Assembly (NCBI GenBank): GCA_017456905.1
Contig: JAFTIL010000014.1
Coordinates: 1 to 53,337 of the forward strand
DNA length: 53,337 nucleotides
Direction: 5' to 3'
From: Clostridia bacterium
Lineage (GTDB): Bacteria; Bacillota; Clostridia; Oscillospirales; CAG-272
The notes below the pieces were generated by a model that worked only from the letters and a program-made list of their open reading frames with translations, had not been told where the DNA came from and did no database searches. The translations under genes were made by a program, and so were the position numbers. Shown piece by piece: positions 1 through 8,078 of this stretch (within the stretch, counting starts at the first letter, position 1; each line of letters begins with the position of its first letter).

Positions 1-233
1 ATTTTTCCGTCACATTTCACGCTTTCGCTTGCGAAAGCGATTTTCCCTTCGCGTAGCTCCACTACGCGTGCGAAAAATTGTATCATTTGACGAAAAACTC
101 CCTCGCGGCTTTCTCGCCAATAGAGTTTTTAGAGGTTCCCTTTGGGAAATTTAGCCGCAGAATGAAAATTGTCAGCGTGCGATATCTGTTTCTAAACCGG
201 ACGCTGCAAATTGGGCAGTTACTTTCTAAGCGT
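1..233. other. Gene-free left edge with hairpins
   Basis: No convincing coding region lies between the left edge and the first promoters. Two inverted repeats are visible: CGCTTTCGC/GCGAAAGCG at 20-39 and CGCGTAG/CTACGCG at 50-68. A short palindrome, TTCCCTTTGGGAA, lies near 136-149. The stretch lies downstream of the leftward promoter at 234-262, so it is probably the leader of a transcript that continues outside the window, or a non-coding RNA. I could not match it to a known leader (no T-box, purine or SAM riboswitch core). Confidence 0.5.
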
Positions 234-262
234 ATTATATCACAAAAACCAAGCGGTGTCAA
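234..262 (-). promoter_or_regulatory. Consensus sigma-A promoter reading left
   Basis: On the minus strand the sequence reads TTGACA (257-262), a 17-base spacer and TATAAT (234-239). This is a perfect match to the housekeeping promoter. Transcription would start near 227 and run out of the window. No minus-strand gene in the window is served by it. Confidence 0.85.
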
Positions 263-357
263 TCCGATGGGGGATGAAATAATATCGTGAAAAAACGCTG
301 TAAAGAACACAAGTGTTCAGTCTTGGGATTTTTGGTTTCACGTTTTGCGTATACGTA

Positions 358-386
358 TTGATTTTTGGGAAAAAGTATGGTATACT
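358..386 (+). promoter_or_regulatory. Sigma-A promoter of the CotH gene
   Basis: TTGATT at 358-363, a 17-base spacer and TATACT at 381-386 precede the CotH start codon at 417, leaving a leader of about 25 bases that contains the AAAGGAG ribosome binding site (401-407). Confidence 0.8.
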
Positions 387-416
387 GTCATAAATACAGA
401 AAAGGAGTCAGAACAT

Positions 417-2618
417 ATGGCATATAAACACAAACGCGCGAGGCGGTGTATCCTGCTTGCGGTAGGTCTTGCCACGCTCATGCTGCTGGCTTGTTGCTTT
501 ATAGCCTGCAATCAAGCAAACGACCCCTCGGATACAGATACGACTTTACAAACCTCTCCGACAGATCGTGAGAGTGATCCCATATCCGACGATACCCAAG
601 TACCTACCGAGCCTGCTGAAACGACGACTGACGACACACAGCCCGAGGTCACGACCGCAACCTCCGACGGTGAAGAAACTGTGACCCAAGCCGTGGAAAC
701 CGATGAGGAAAGTGAAAACGGCGGCGGGAACGTGGTGACTCTGGCTCCTCCCGAGCCTGTTACCGAGCCTGAACTTGAGATAGAAGGCTCGGATATCCCT
801 AAGGAGGAAATGCCCCGTATCGACATCAGGACCGAGGGCGGTCAGTCCATCCACTCCAAGGATTACTACGTGAATTCCACCATCAGCGTTTCACGCTGTG
901 ACGAGGCTTACGTGCTGACGGATTGCGCCGCGGGTGTCCGTGTTCGCGGCAACTCCACCGCCGGCGCGCCCAAAAAGCCTTACCGCATCAAGTTTGAGAC
1001 CAAGCAATCCATGTTAGGCCTCAACGACGGTAACGCTTACAAGAGCTGGTGCTTGATGGCAGATTATTTTGATAGCTCCATGCTTCGCACTTGGTCTACC
1101 TTTGCTTTTGCGGAGGTGCTTTTGGGTGGGAAATATTACAGCTCTGATTGTACGCCTGTGGAGGTCTACGTCAACGACGAATATATGGGGGTGTATCTCC
1201 TCTGTGAGCAGACCCAGATCAACAACGACCGTGTGGATATCTACGAGGCCAAAGAAGGCGATACTTCGCTGGAGATCGGTTACCTCATGATCGGTCAGGG
1301 CGGTCGAAACGACGAGCCCGAATCCATCGTGGTATGGCCCGAGATCACCGTTCGCGATCGCAACGGTGCTGAAATGTATTTCGGTGGTATGAACTTTGCT
1401 CTGTCGGGAAGCGGATATACCCAGGAGCAGAAGGATTACGTGGTCAAATACGTGTCCGCCGTTTTCAAGGTGGTGGCCTCGGCACTTTACGAGGAAAAAT
1501 ATTACAGCCTTGACAGGGAAGGGAATATGACCCTTCGACCAAAGAGTGAACTTCAGGGCAAAACCAGAACCGAGCTCCAGATCGAGACCATTGACGCGGT
1601 ATTCAACATTGAGTCAGCCGTCCGTATGTGTATTTTGGACGAGATCGCCAAAAATTTGGATGCCATGACCTTCAATATGTACGTTGACCTGTCTCCCAAC
1701 GGCGACGGACGCTTGACCCTGGCGGCCCCCTGGGACTTTGACTTTGCCATGGCTAATACCCACTATAGCTCTACTCATTCGTCCTCGGGCTTTTATGCCA
1801 CCAACCTGTCCTATAGCGAGGGCATGAGAACCAATCTGTGGTACGTCATGCTGGGCAGCATCGACTGGTTTGAGGATATGTGCAAGGTGGTCTGGCAGGA
1901 TTATTATCCTCAGCTTCAGACCGTTGCTATGGAAGTGCTGGAACGCACTTACCGTTACGCTGACGCCTACGACCGTGACTGGGCCAAATGGGGAGCGGGG
2001 GCTCATCGAGCACTCATCCATCACCATTGCCAGGCCGATCTACAGACCTTTGAAAAGCACGCTGACGCGGGAAAATTCCTGAACAGTTGGCTCATCGCCC
2101 GCCTCAAATGGCTCAATCGTCAATGGGGTGACGGTACTGTAGAGGTGGCTCCCGAAGCCCCTGCTTTGCAGGTGGACTTCACTAAGGAAGAAAGCCTTGC
2201 ATATGTCACAGGCATGAAGCGAGCAGAGTGCAGTATCACCGCCAAAGGCCTGCGCCTCTCCTTGCTTGAACCCTACGATCCCTACTTCTACGTGGATTTC
2301 ACGGGCCTTTCCGAGACCTATCTTGCCGAGGATTACTACATCCTGGAGATTGAGTACATGATCCCTAAAACCAACACCCTGGGCGGCTACTCTGCAGAGT
2401 TCTTCCTTTGCTCGGGCAATACCTGGGATGCCGTGAGCGGCATTTCCACGGGGGCTGACCTTGGAACGCCTGACAGCAAATATCACACCTTGCGGATAGA
2501 CCTCTCTGAGACAGGATTTTGGAGCGGCGATATCCACAGAGTTCGTATTGATTTCTTTAACGCCTGCGAGGCGGGAGATATCATGTTCATCAAGTCGGTA
2601 AAGATCTTGCCGCAGTAA
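417..2618 (+). CDS. CotH-kinase-family lipoprotein
   Basis: This 733-residue protein belongs to the CotH family, members of which are secreted or spore-coat protein kinases. I start it at ATG 417, 9 bases after GGAG, rather than at the in-frame ATG further upstream, because the promoter and ribosome binding site lie between them. The N-terminus is basic and hydrophobic with lipobox-like LLAC (Cys26) and FIAC (Cys31), so it is probably lipid-anchored outside the membrane. Residues about 35-130 form a Thr/Ser/Asp/Glu-rich linker. The CotH body follows, with the MGVYLLCEQ strand near 256-264 and the PWDFDFA motif near 438-444 that carries metal-binding acidic residues. The last 150 residues resemble a beta-sandwich add-on. 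It is monocistronic. CotH genes are often linked to VTC and DUF4956 genes, and both occur 9 kb downstream. The substrate is unknown. Confidence 0.85.
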   Translation: MAYKHKRARRCILLAVGLATLMLLACCFIACNQANDPSDTDTTLQTSPTDRESDPISDDTQVPTEPAETTTDDTQPEVTTATSDGEETVTQAVETDEESENGGGNVVTLAPPEPVTEPELEIEGSDIPKEEMPRIDIRTEGGQSIHSKDYYVNSTISVSRCDEAYVLTDCAAGVRVRGNSTAGAPKKPYRIKFETKQSMLGLNDGNAYKSWCLMADYFDSSMLRTWSTFAFAEVLLGGKYYSSDCTPVEVYVNDEYMGVYLLCEQTQINNDRVDIYEAKEGDTSLEIGYLMIGQGGRNDEPESIVVWPEITVRDRNGAEMYFGGMNFALSGSGYTQEQKDYVVKYVSAVFKVVASALYEEKYYSLDREGNMTLRPKSELQGKTRTELQIETIDAVFNIESAVRMCILDEIAKNLDAMTFNMYVDLSPNGDGRLTLAAPWDFDFAMANTHYSSTHSSSGFYATNLSYSEGMRTNLWYVMLGSIDWFEDMCKVVWQDYYPQLQTVAMEVLERTYRYADAYDRDWAKWGAGAHRALIHHHCQADLQTFEKHADAGKFLNSWLIARLKWLNRQWGDGTVEVAPEAPALQVDFTKEESLAYVTGMKRAECSITAKGLRLSLLEPYDPYFYVDFTGLSETYLAEDYYILEIEYMIPKTNTLGGYSAEFFLCSGNTWDAVSGISTGADLGTPDSKYHTLRIDLSETGFWSGDIHRVRIDFFNACEAGDIMFIKSVKILPQ

Positions 2619-2630
2619 TACCATCTTTTA

Positions 2631-2658
2631 CAGGTACCTTTCGGGGTGCCTGTTTTTT
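2631..2658 (+). terminator. Intrinsic terminator after CotH
   Basis: CAGGTACC pairs with GGTGCCTG (one G-T pair) around a short loop at 2631-2652 and is followed directly by six T residues. Confidence 0.85.
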
Positions 2659-2696
2659 GGGGGGAGCATAGAAATACTTGTTAGGCGACATTGGCC

Positions 2697-2723
2697 GCCG
2701 GCACTGCCGGCTAAACAACAATT
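2697..2723 (-). repeat. GCCGGC-ACT-GCCGGC dispersed repeat, copy 1
   Basis: GCCGGCACTGCCGGC followed by TAAACAACAATT. The reverse complement, AATTGTTGTTTA then GCCGGCAGTGCCGGC, recurs at 23383-23408 with one base missing. The two copies are in opposite orientation, 20.7 kb apart, and both are intergenic. Confidence 0.7.
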
Positions 2724-2755
2724 CAACCCCAAAACAAAAAAATATCCACACCCTC

Positions 2756-2784
2756 TTGACAAACAATCACATATGGTGTATTAT
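2756..2784 (+). promoter_or_regulatory. Sigma-A promoter of the GntR-ABC operon, possible operator
   Basis: TTGACA at 2756-2761, a 17-base spacer and TATTAT at 2779-2784. The half-site GGTGTA (2775-2780) overlaps the -10 box and an imperfect mate TAACACA follows at 2790-2796. YtrA-type regulators bind inverted AGTGTA/TACACT-like repeats, so this may be the autoregulatory operator. The promoter call is firm, the operator is an inference. Confidence 0.8.
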
Positions 2785-2817
2785 TGTATTAACACAGGCA
2801 GACAAGGAGGTGAACCT

Positions 2818-3183
2818 ATGGCCTGGCAGTTTCATAATAGGGCGCCCGTGTATCTCCAGCTCGTCAGCCGTATCCGCAAGGATATCCTGAGCGGAAAATA
2901 CAAGGCCGATGAGCAAGTGCCACCCGTGCGCCAGATGGCCTTTGAAGCCGCCGTCAACCCCAACACCATGCAAAAAGCCTTCGTAGAGCTGGAGAGGGAA
3001 GGGCTTCTCTATGCCCGCTCCACCGCAGGGAGATTCGTTACCTCCGATGAGGAGGTTCTCCGCCGTGCCAAGGAGACCATGCGAGAGGAAGCGCTGGCCC
3101 AACTGCTCCACGAAGCATTGTCCTTGGGCATTACCAAGGACGAGATCATCACGTTCATTCAACAGTCAAAGGAGGAAGATTGA
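2818..3183 (+). CDS. GntR family (YtrA-type) transcriptional regulator
   Basis: This 121-residue protein is a short GntR regulator of the YtrA subfamily: a winged helix-turn-helix at about residues 10-75 (PVYLQLVSRIRKDILSG, then PPVRQMA and NPNTMQKAF) followed by only about 45 residues for dimerisation, too short for a FadR- or HutC-type effector domain. ATG 2818 is chosen because GGAGGTG lies 6-10 bases before it. Its stop codon is one base from the ABC ATPase start, and YtrA-type repressors usually control exactly such a downstream ABC exporter. It probably represses its own operon from the promoter at 2756-2784. The inducer cannot be read from the sequence; for relatives it is often cell-wall-active compounds. 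Confidence 0.88.
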   Translation: MAWQFHNRAPVYLQLVSRIRKDILSGKYKADEQVPPVRQMAFEAAVNPNTMQKAFVELEREGLLYARSTAGRFVTSDEEVLRRAKETMREEALAQLLHEALSLGITKDEIITFIQQSKEED

Positions 3184-3184
3184 T

Positions 3185-3904
3185 ATGAGCACATCCGTAT
3201 TGACCTGTAACAACCTCTGTAAAAGTTATAAAACAGGGGTGCCCGTGCTATATAACCTCAACATGAACTTGTCGGGCGGCAAAATCGTGGGTCTTCTCGG
3301 CCCCAACGGCTGCGGCAAATCTACTTTGATCAAACTGATCTCGGGACTCCTGACTCCCGATAGCGGCGAGATCTACATTTGCGGTGAGCCGCAGAGCGAG
3401 GCAACCAATGCCTACGTGTCGTATCTGCCCGAGCGTACTTACCTGTCCCCCAAAATGAAGGTTAGCGAGCTTTTGGACTATTTCGAGGAATTTTATGAGG
3501 ACTTTGACAGAACCCGCGCCCTGCGGATGCTCTCGGATCTGGCCATTGATCCTACAGCCCGTATGTCCACCCTGTCCAAAGGTACCAAGGAAAAGGTCCA
3601 GCTTGTGGTGGTCATGTCCCGCCAAGCAAGACTGTATCTGCTTGACGAGCCCATCGCGGGCGTTGACCCCGCCGCCAGAGATTACATTCTGCAGACCATC
3701 ATCGGCAATTACAATCCTGAGGCTGCCGTCATCATCACCACCCACCTCATCCACGACGTAGAGCCCGTGCTGGACGAATTTGCCTTTTTGGGCTACGGCG
3801 GACAAGTGCTTCTGTCGGGTGTGGCTGACGAGGTCCGTGAGGCCCACGGCAAGTCTCTGGACGAACTCTTTAAGGAGGTGTTCAAATGCTCAAGAAGCTA
3901 CTGA
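3185..3904 (+). CDS. ABC transporter ATP-binding protein
   Basis: This 239-residue ATPase powers the ABC-2 type exporter encoded with the next gene. It has Walker A GPNGCGKST (about 39-47), an ABC signature in the form LSKGTKEK (about 130-137, with K in place of the second G of LSGG), Walker B LYLLDEP (about 150-156) and the H-loop TTH near 187. The start ATG 3185 follows AAAGGAGG by 8 bases; an in-frame ATG further upstream lies inside the GntR gene and would add an unrelated basic stretch. It overlaps the permease gene by 19 bases. A YtrB/BcrA-like exporter of unknown cargo is the best call. Confidence 0.9.
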   Translation: MSTSVLTCNNLCKSYKTGVPVLYNLNMNLSGGKIVGLLGPNGCGKSTLIKLISGLLTPDSGEIYICGEPQSEATNAYVSYLPERTYLSPKMKVSELLDYFEEFYEDFDRTRALRMLSDLAIDPTARMSTLSKGTKEKVQLVVVMSRQARLYLLDEPIAGVDPAARDYILQTIIGNYNPEAAVIITTHLIHDVEPVLDEFAFLGYGGQVLLSGVADEVREAHGKSLDELFKEVFKCSRSY

Positions 3905-4752
3905 AATATGACGTAAGAGCCATCTGGAAGCTGTGGGCGGCTCTGTCCGTGGCGCTGATCGGCATGGCGGTGATCCTTTCCTTTATCATCCGTTTGTCCA
4001 TTGCCTCCAACCTTATGGACGAAACCTCGATTCTTTCTATCTTTTTGGTCCTGGGCTCTGTTTTCATGGGCTTTGGTGTTGTCATGGCCTGGTCGGGTAT
4101 CCTCATCGTGACGCCCATCATGTGCTATATTCGCTATTTTAAAAACTTTTTCAGCGATGAAGGTTATCTTACCTTCACCCTGCCTGTCAAGCGCAGAGAC
4201 CTTTACCTCTCCAAGGTGGTCAATGTATTCCTCTTTAACGCGGGCAACGTGCTTGTCACGATTATCGCCGTGCTTCTGTTCCTTTTGATCATCCCCGGCA
4301 CGGGAAATAACGGCGCCATCATCAATTTTGAGATCTTTGTAGAATTTTGGAAGCTGATCGCCATGATCTGGGAGGCCATCGGCGGGTGGATGCTGGTCTA
4401 TCTTCTGGGCATCATTCTTTTGATGGCTGTTTGTTCCCTGTATCAGATCGGTATGATCCATCTTTGCATCACCGTAGGTGCCACCGTGGCCAAAAAGCAT
4501 AAGGTGTTGGCGGCATTGGGCATTTACATCGGTGTCGATTTTATTCTGTCTACGCTGTATCAGGTGTTCGGTATGTTCGGCATTCAATCCGTGGAAGGCT
4601 TGATCCTTCTTTTGGATAAGCCCTCGGAGCCAATGATCCACCTGACCCTGATCGCCATCATCCTGCTGGTGATCGTGGCCATAGCCACCGCGGCCTGGAT
4701 CCTGCATCTCGTCACTCTGAATACCATTGAGCGCAAGCTCAATCTGGCGTAA
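3886..4752 (+). CDS. ABC-2 type transporter permease
   Basis: This 288-residue integral membrane protein has about six hydrophobic segments (near 15-40, 52-78, 110-137, 155-185, 190-225 and 250-280) and a short cytoplasmic stretch, YFKNFFSDEGYLTFTLPVKRR cut here by the length limit, of the kind seen in ABC-2 permeases of clostridial exporters (EGYLTFTLPV). The start at 3886 lies inside the end of the ATPase gene, after AGGAGG, so translation is probably coupled. It forms the membrane half of the transporter. The substrate is unknown, and the three exported proteins that follow could be accessory parts or cargo-related. Confidence 0.85.
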   Translation: MLKKLLKYDVRAIWKLWAALSVALIGMAVILSFIIRLSIASNLMDETSILSIFLVLGSVFMGFGVVMAWSGILIVTPIMCYIRYFKNFFSDEGYLTFTLPVKRRDLYLSKVVNVFLFNAGNVLVTIIAVLLFLLIIPGTGNNGAIINFEIFVEFWKLIAMIWEAIGGWMLVYLLGIILLMAVCSLYQIGMIHLCITVGATVAKKHKVLAALGIYIGVDFILSTLYQVFGMFGIQSVEGLILLLDKPSEPMIHLTLIAIILLVIVAIATAAWILHLVTLNTIERKLNLA

Positions 4753-4766
4753 AGGAGGGAACTGCT

Positions 4767-5849
4767 ATGAAAATGCACAAGAATTTCCGCGCACTCAGCG
4801 CACTCTTCCTTTTGATGTCTCTCTTGATTTCCGCCTTCTGTGTGACCGTAAGCGCCACTCCTCCCATTGACGACGGTGAGAACGGCGTTCAATGGATCTA
4901 CGTCAACGCCGACCACACCAAGCTGAGCGGCGACGGCGTGACCTACGAGCAGGTCGATCTGCCTGCAGAATGGCAGCTTTTGAAATTGATTGGTAAGAAA
5001 TACATTTATATGAATTCTCCCCGCGGCTATGCAACCGGTTCTGAGCAGACGGGAGAAACCGTATATTCTTATGAAAAAGGCGGATACCTGGTGTACGTGA
5101 TGGATCATGCTAACGATGAAGTTGCCATTTACTGCGAATCCGGTAAAATGGCAACCTTACAAGCCTATTTCAACGGCACGGAGGGTAAATACGTCATACG
5201 TAACGTCTATGACAACCCCCAGGAGTTTACCCCGCGAGATGAGTATTACGACATCACCGACAGCTTTGCCGAGGAGATCCTTTCCCTTACCCAAAAAGGA
5301 AAAGGTGAAAAGGTGGACGTGACCGATCTCAAGGATTGCCCGCTTTTTGAGCTTCGCTTTCACGACGACAGCGGTCTTTTGTCCACCCTCCGAGGTGCCA
5401 TTTACGAAATGCACGACGGCTCCTTCGGTTACGTGGACTACGCCGCTTTGGACAACAGCCATTTCGATGCCGACGGTAATTTCTCTTACCGTCGAGGCGA
5501 AGTGACTGTATACACCATTGATGATTTCCCGTCGGAGCTGAAGCGAAACTCGGACGGTTCTTATAAAGTAAACAATAGTTATACTTACGAATACCACGAA
5601 TATGAAAATGACATGGGTATCATAGGTGGCATCGGCGGCTCTGATTATACCGACGAAATGGCTATTACCTCTTTTTGGATCATCTTCGTGTTGTTGGGCT
5701 ATCTTGTGCCTATCGCGCCCCTGGTGATCGGTCTTGTCTTTGCCCACTCCAAAAAGATGAGCCACCCGAGGCGCTGGTATATCGTGACAGGCTTGGCTGT
5801 GCTGTGGATCATACTGGCCGTGGCGCTGACCGTGTTGCTTTTGGTGTGA
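4767..5849 (+). CDS. Exported membrane-anchored protein, unknown function
   Basis: A 360-residue protein I cannot assign to a named family. It starts with a clear signal peptide (basic MKMHKNFR, then a hydrophobic core ending near SAT at about residue 30), has a soluble extracytoplasmic region of about 260 residues rich in Tyr, Asp and Gly, and ends with two membrane helices (about 297-322 and 336-358) separated by a basic loop HSKKMSHPRRW. The predicted topology is therefore outside domain with a C-terminal hairpin in the membrane. It begins 14 bases after the permease with GGAGGG as ribosome binding site, which places it in the GntR-ABC operon. Confidence 0.75.
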   Translation: MKMHKNFRALSALFLLMSLLISAFCVTVSATPPIDDGENGVQWIYVNADHTKLSGDGVTYEQVDLPAEWQLLKLIGKKYIYMNSPRGYATGSEQTGETVYSYEKGGYLVYVMDHANDEVAIYCESGKMATLQAYFNGTEGKYVIRNVYDNPQEFTPRDEYYDITDSFAEEILSLTQKGKGEKVDVTDLKDCPLFELRFHDDSGLLSTLRGAIYEMHDGSFGYVDYAALDNSHFDADGNFSYRRGEVTVYTIDDFPSELKRNSDGSYKVNNSYTYEYHEYENDMGIIGGIGGSDYTDEMAITSFWIIFVLLGYLVPIAPLVIGLVFAHSKKMSHPRRWYIVTGLAVLWIILAVALTVLLLV

Positions 5850-5859
5850 GGAGGACTTT

Positions 5860-6333
5860 ATGAAAAGATGTATAAGCCTTCTTTTAGTATGTATATTGAC
5901 CATAGGCGTGCTTTCCTCATGTGGAAAACTCCCCGCCTTTACCTCTATGCCCTTTAACGGAGACATCTCTTTTCATGCCATCACCCTGACCGTAGACGAA
6001 AAATTCATCCGTGACTCAACCCAAAGCACAGCGGATTTGTGGGTTTTTGAACACGGAAATTACAGCGAATACATCATTATTTCAAAAAAAGCAATCGACA
6101 GTGACACAACGACCACGCTTCAATCATACCTGGAGTATTTGACAGAGTCCGGTATAGAAGCAGAAATAAAACCCTTTCTTGACGGAGAAGCTGTCTTTTC
6201 TTCAGGGACGATAAATGATATGTATTGCCAAGAGGTTGTGTTTGTTCATGACGGCGCGAGTTATGCCGTTTCTTTGCGCGGCGGAACCGAGGACGCATTT
6301 AATGAACTGATCAGCACCATTCAGAAAAGTTAA
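5860..6333 (+). CDS. Small lipoprotein, unknown function
   Basis: A 157-residue protein with a type II signal peptide: MKRCISLLLV followed by the lipobox LSSC at residues 18-21. The mature part (about 137 residues) has no motif I recognise. GAGGAGG lies 6 bases before ATG 5860 and the gene starts 10 bases after the upstream one, so it is part of the same operon. The base composition is A+T-richer than the transporter genes. Its role may relate to the exporter, but this is only context. Confidence 0.75.
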   Translation: MKRCISLLLVCILTIGVLSSCGKLPAFTSMPFNGDISFHAITLTVDEKFIRDSTQSTADLWVFEHGNYSEYIIISKKAIDSDTTTTLQSYLEYLTESGIEAEIKPFLDGEAVFSSGTINDMYCQEVVFVHDGASYAVSLRGGTEDAFNELISTIQKS

Positions 6334-6357
6334 AACGGGTAGAGAAAGGAGACAGCT

Positions 6358-7134
6358 ATGAAAAAGATATTGACCCCTTGGCTGTGCGTTGCTATCTTTG
6401 TTGTACTTCTTATCAATCTTTCCTCTTGTTTCTTCGCCATAGATCCAGGCCCCTATTCGGGTAACCGAGATGATTTATATTCGTTGGTAACTTGCAATAT
6501 CCCAGGCGCTCCCGGTTCTGAAAATGCCACAATTGAAGTGGTAGAAACAGATGATTACGGACGCATCCTTTTCCGCTTTTCTTGTCGTAGTTCTTTTTAC
6601 TACGATGCTGTAAATAGTTTGGCAGGCGAAAGTCCGGTTAATCTCCGAGCATATATGATTTGCCAAAAAAGCTCTGCCGGTTCCGTTTATTATATGGAAA
6701 ACGTCTGCTATCTCACAGCAAAAAGCTGGGATGAATTTTCAGATGATGTTCTGACGGCTTTTAAACAAGCGAATATGTGGAACCGGGAGCCAAATGAAAA
6801 AAACTGGGCAGTATGCAATATAAAGCAAACTCCCGACTATGATTATCCTGGCGAGGATGAACTGGCAGATGTTTTTGGGACTCCCGGAGAAAATGTTTCC
6901 TTGGAATATGATGTTGTATCTGTCGATGCGCACGGTAAAACCTTGATATTTGTACGAGAATTATATTCGCCTGCTATGAATCAATTTGAATATTACAAAT
7001 CTTATATAGCGATCAGCGATGAAAACGGCAAGTTTAGCAAGGAATATTCTATTGAAATCGAGGATTTTTACAATCATACCCAGAAATTAATCACTCTTAA
7101 AGAGCTTGTAGGATGGGCACCGATCACAAAATAA
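6358..7134 (+). CDS. Lipoprotein, unknown function
   Basis: A 258-residue protein with a type II signal peptide (MKKILTPWLC through lipobox LSSC, residues 21-24) and a mature region of about 235 residues rich in Tyr, Asp and Asn. It resembles the preceding lipoprotein in signal peptide and composition but not clearly in sequence. AAAGGAG stands 7 bases before ATG 6358. It is the last sizeable gene of the GntR-ABC run. No catalytic motif seen. Confidence 0.75.
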   Translation: MKKILTPWLCVAIFVVLLINLSSCFFAIDPGPYSGNRDDLYSLVTCNIPGAPGSENATIEVVETDDYGRILFRFSCRSSFYYDAVNSLAGESPVNLRAYMICQKSSAGSVYYMENVCYLTAKSWDEFSDDVLTAFKQANMWNREPNEKNWAVCNIKQTPDYDYPGEDELADVFGTPGENVSLEYDVVSVDAHGKTLIFVRELYSPAMNQFEYYKSYIAISDENGKFSKEYSIEIEDFYNHTQKLITLKELVGWAPITK

Positions 7135-7238
7135 TGAAAGATGTCATTTTATTTACCCGAACCGCAAAATTGCAGGTTTATTTTGAGCGAGTCGATGGTG
7201 TGCTGACCCTTGATCCTCATGACGTCTGTGTGCAATAA
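7134..7238 (+). CDS. Possible 34-residue peptide, stop-start coupled
   Basis: The stop codon of the lipoprotein gene overlaps an ATG in TAATG. The frame encodes 34 residues (MKDVILFTRTAKLQVYFERV and on) before a stop just upstream of the terminator. There is no separate ribosome binding site. It could be a small coupled gene, the relic of a longer one, or chance. Confidence 0.25.
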   Translation: MKDVILFTRTAKLQVYFERVDGVLTLDPHDVCVQ

Positions 7239-7245
7239 AGTTTCA

Positions 7246-7283
7246 CCCCACCGCGTGCGTTACCGTGCGCGGTGGGGATTTTA
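7246..7283. terminator. Terminator between convergent genes
   Basis: CCCCACCGCG (7246-7255) pairs perfectly with CGCGGTGGGG (7268-7277). ATTTTA follows on the plus strand, and TGAAACTTTATT on the minus strand. It separates the ABC operon from the converging deacetylase genes. Confidence 0.75.
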
Positions 7284-7288
7284 TGCCC

Positions 7289-8071
7289 TCAGCCATCCAG
7301 AAGCTCGCCTACTGTCACGAATTTGTAGCCTCGTTCCAGGAGAGCGGGGATCATGATGCGGAGGGCCTCGGGGGTGGGGCTGTTGTGACCGATGAAATCA
7401 TGCATGAGGATGATATCACCCGCGTCGATCTCGCTGAGTACCTTTTGGGTGATCTCTGCGGGCGGAGTATGGGCCCAATCACGGGTGTCCACATCCCAGA
7501 GGATGATGCGGTAGTTCAGAGACCCCACTACCCGCCGTACCTGCTCATTCATGGCCCCCTCGGGCGGGCGGATGAGGCTGGGCTTGTATTCAGCCAGAGA
7601 ATACAGCGCATCCTCACAGCCTTCGATTTCCTTGAGGATCTCGTGGTCGGCCATGGATCTCATCCCTCTGTGATGATTGGTGTGGTTGCCGATCTCGTGT
7701 CCCGCCTTGAGGACGGCTTCTGCGGCGGCAGGGTAGTACGCCACGTTCTCACCGATCATGAAAAAGGTGGCCTTGATGCCGTATTCCTCCAAAATGTCCA
7801 AAATGATGGGGGTGTAATAGGGGTGCGGGCCATCGTCAAAGGTGAGGGCGATCTCCATGTTGTCGTTTGCCTTACGGTAAAAAACAATGTCACGATCCGT
7901 CTCGGCCTCTATGGGCTCGCGGACACTACTGCCCGCCACGGCCTGTGCTTCGGGAGCTTTGGCGGAGGGAGAAAGATCAATTCCGGCCTTGATACAAAAC
8001 AGAATCCCCCCCGCAAGACAGACCGACAAGCATAACCGCCCAAGCTCTCGTATGATGCGTTTTCTTTTCAT
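7289..8071 (-). CDS. Polysaccharide deacetylase (CE4, NodB domain)
   Basis: A 260-residue membrane-anchored or secreted de-N-acetylase. A hydrophobic segment at about 10-30 acts as anchor or signal, followed by a linker and the NodB domain from about 70. All CE4 motifs are present: TFDDGP (catalytic base Asp79, metal ligand Asp80), HEIGNHTNHH (metal ligands His130 and His134), RPPEGA, and LMHDF with the late His. The family removes acetyl groups from peptidoglycan or other amino-sugar polymers. It lies 7 bases downstream of the PdaA-like gene, with GAGGGG as ribosome binding site overlapping that gene's end, so the two are co-transcribed. Confidence 0.9.
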   Translation of the reverse strand: MKRKRIIRELGRLCLSVCLAGGILFCIKAGIDLSPSAKAPEAQAVAGSSVREPIEAETDRDIVFYRKANDNMEIALTFDDGPHPYYTPIILDILEEYGIKATFFMIGENVAYYPAAAEAVLKAGHEIGNHTNHHRGMRSMADHEILKEIEGCEDALYSLAEYKPSLIRPPEGAMNEQVRRVVGSLNYRIILWDVDTRDWAHTPPAEITQKVLSEIDAGDIILMHDFIGHNSPTPEALRIMIPALLERGYKFVTVGELLDG

Positions 8072-8078
8072 GGGCGCA

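Noticed and set aside
7265-8035. 256-codon plus-strand frame over the CE4 deacetylase gene
   Set aside because: Antisense shadow; the minus strand carries all CE4 motifs.
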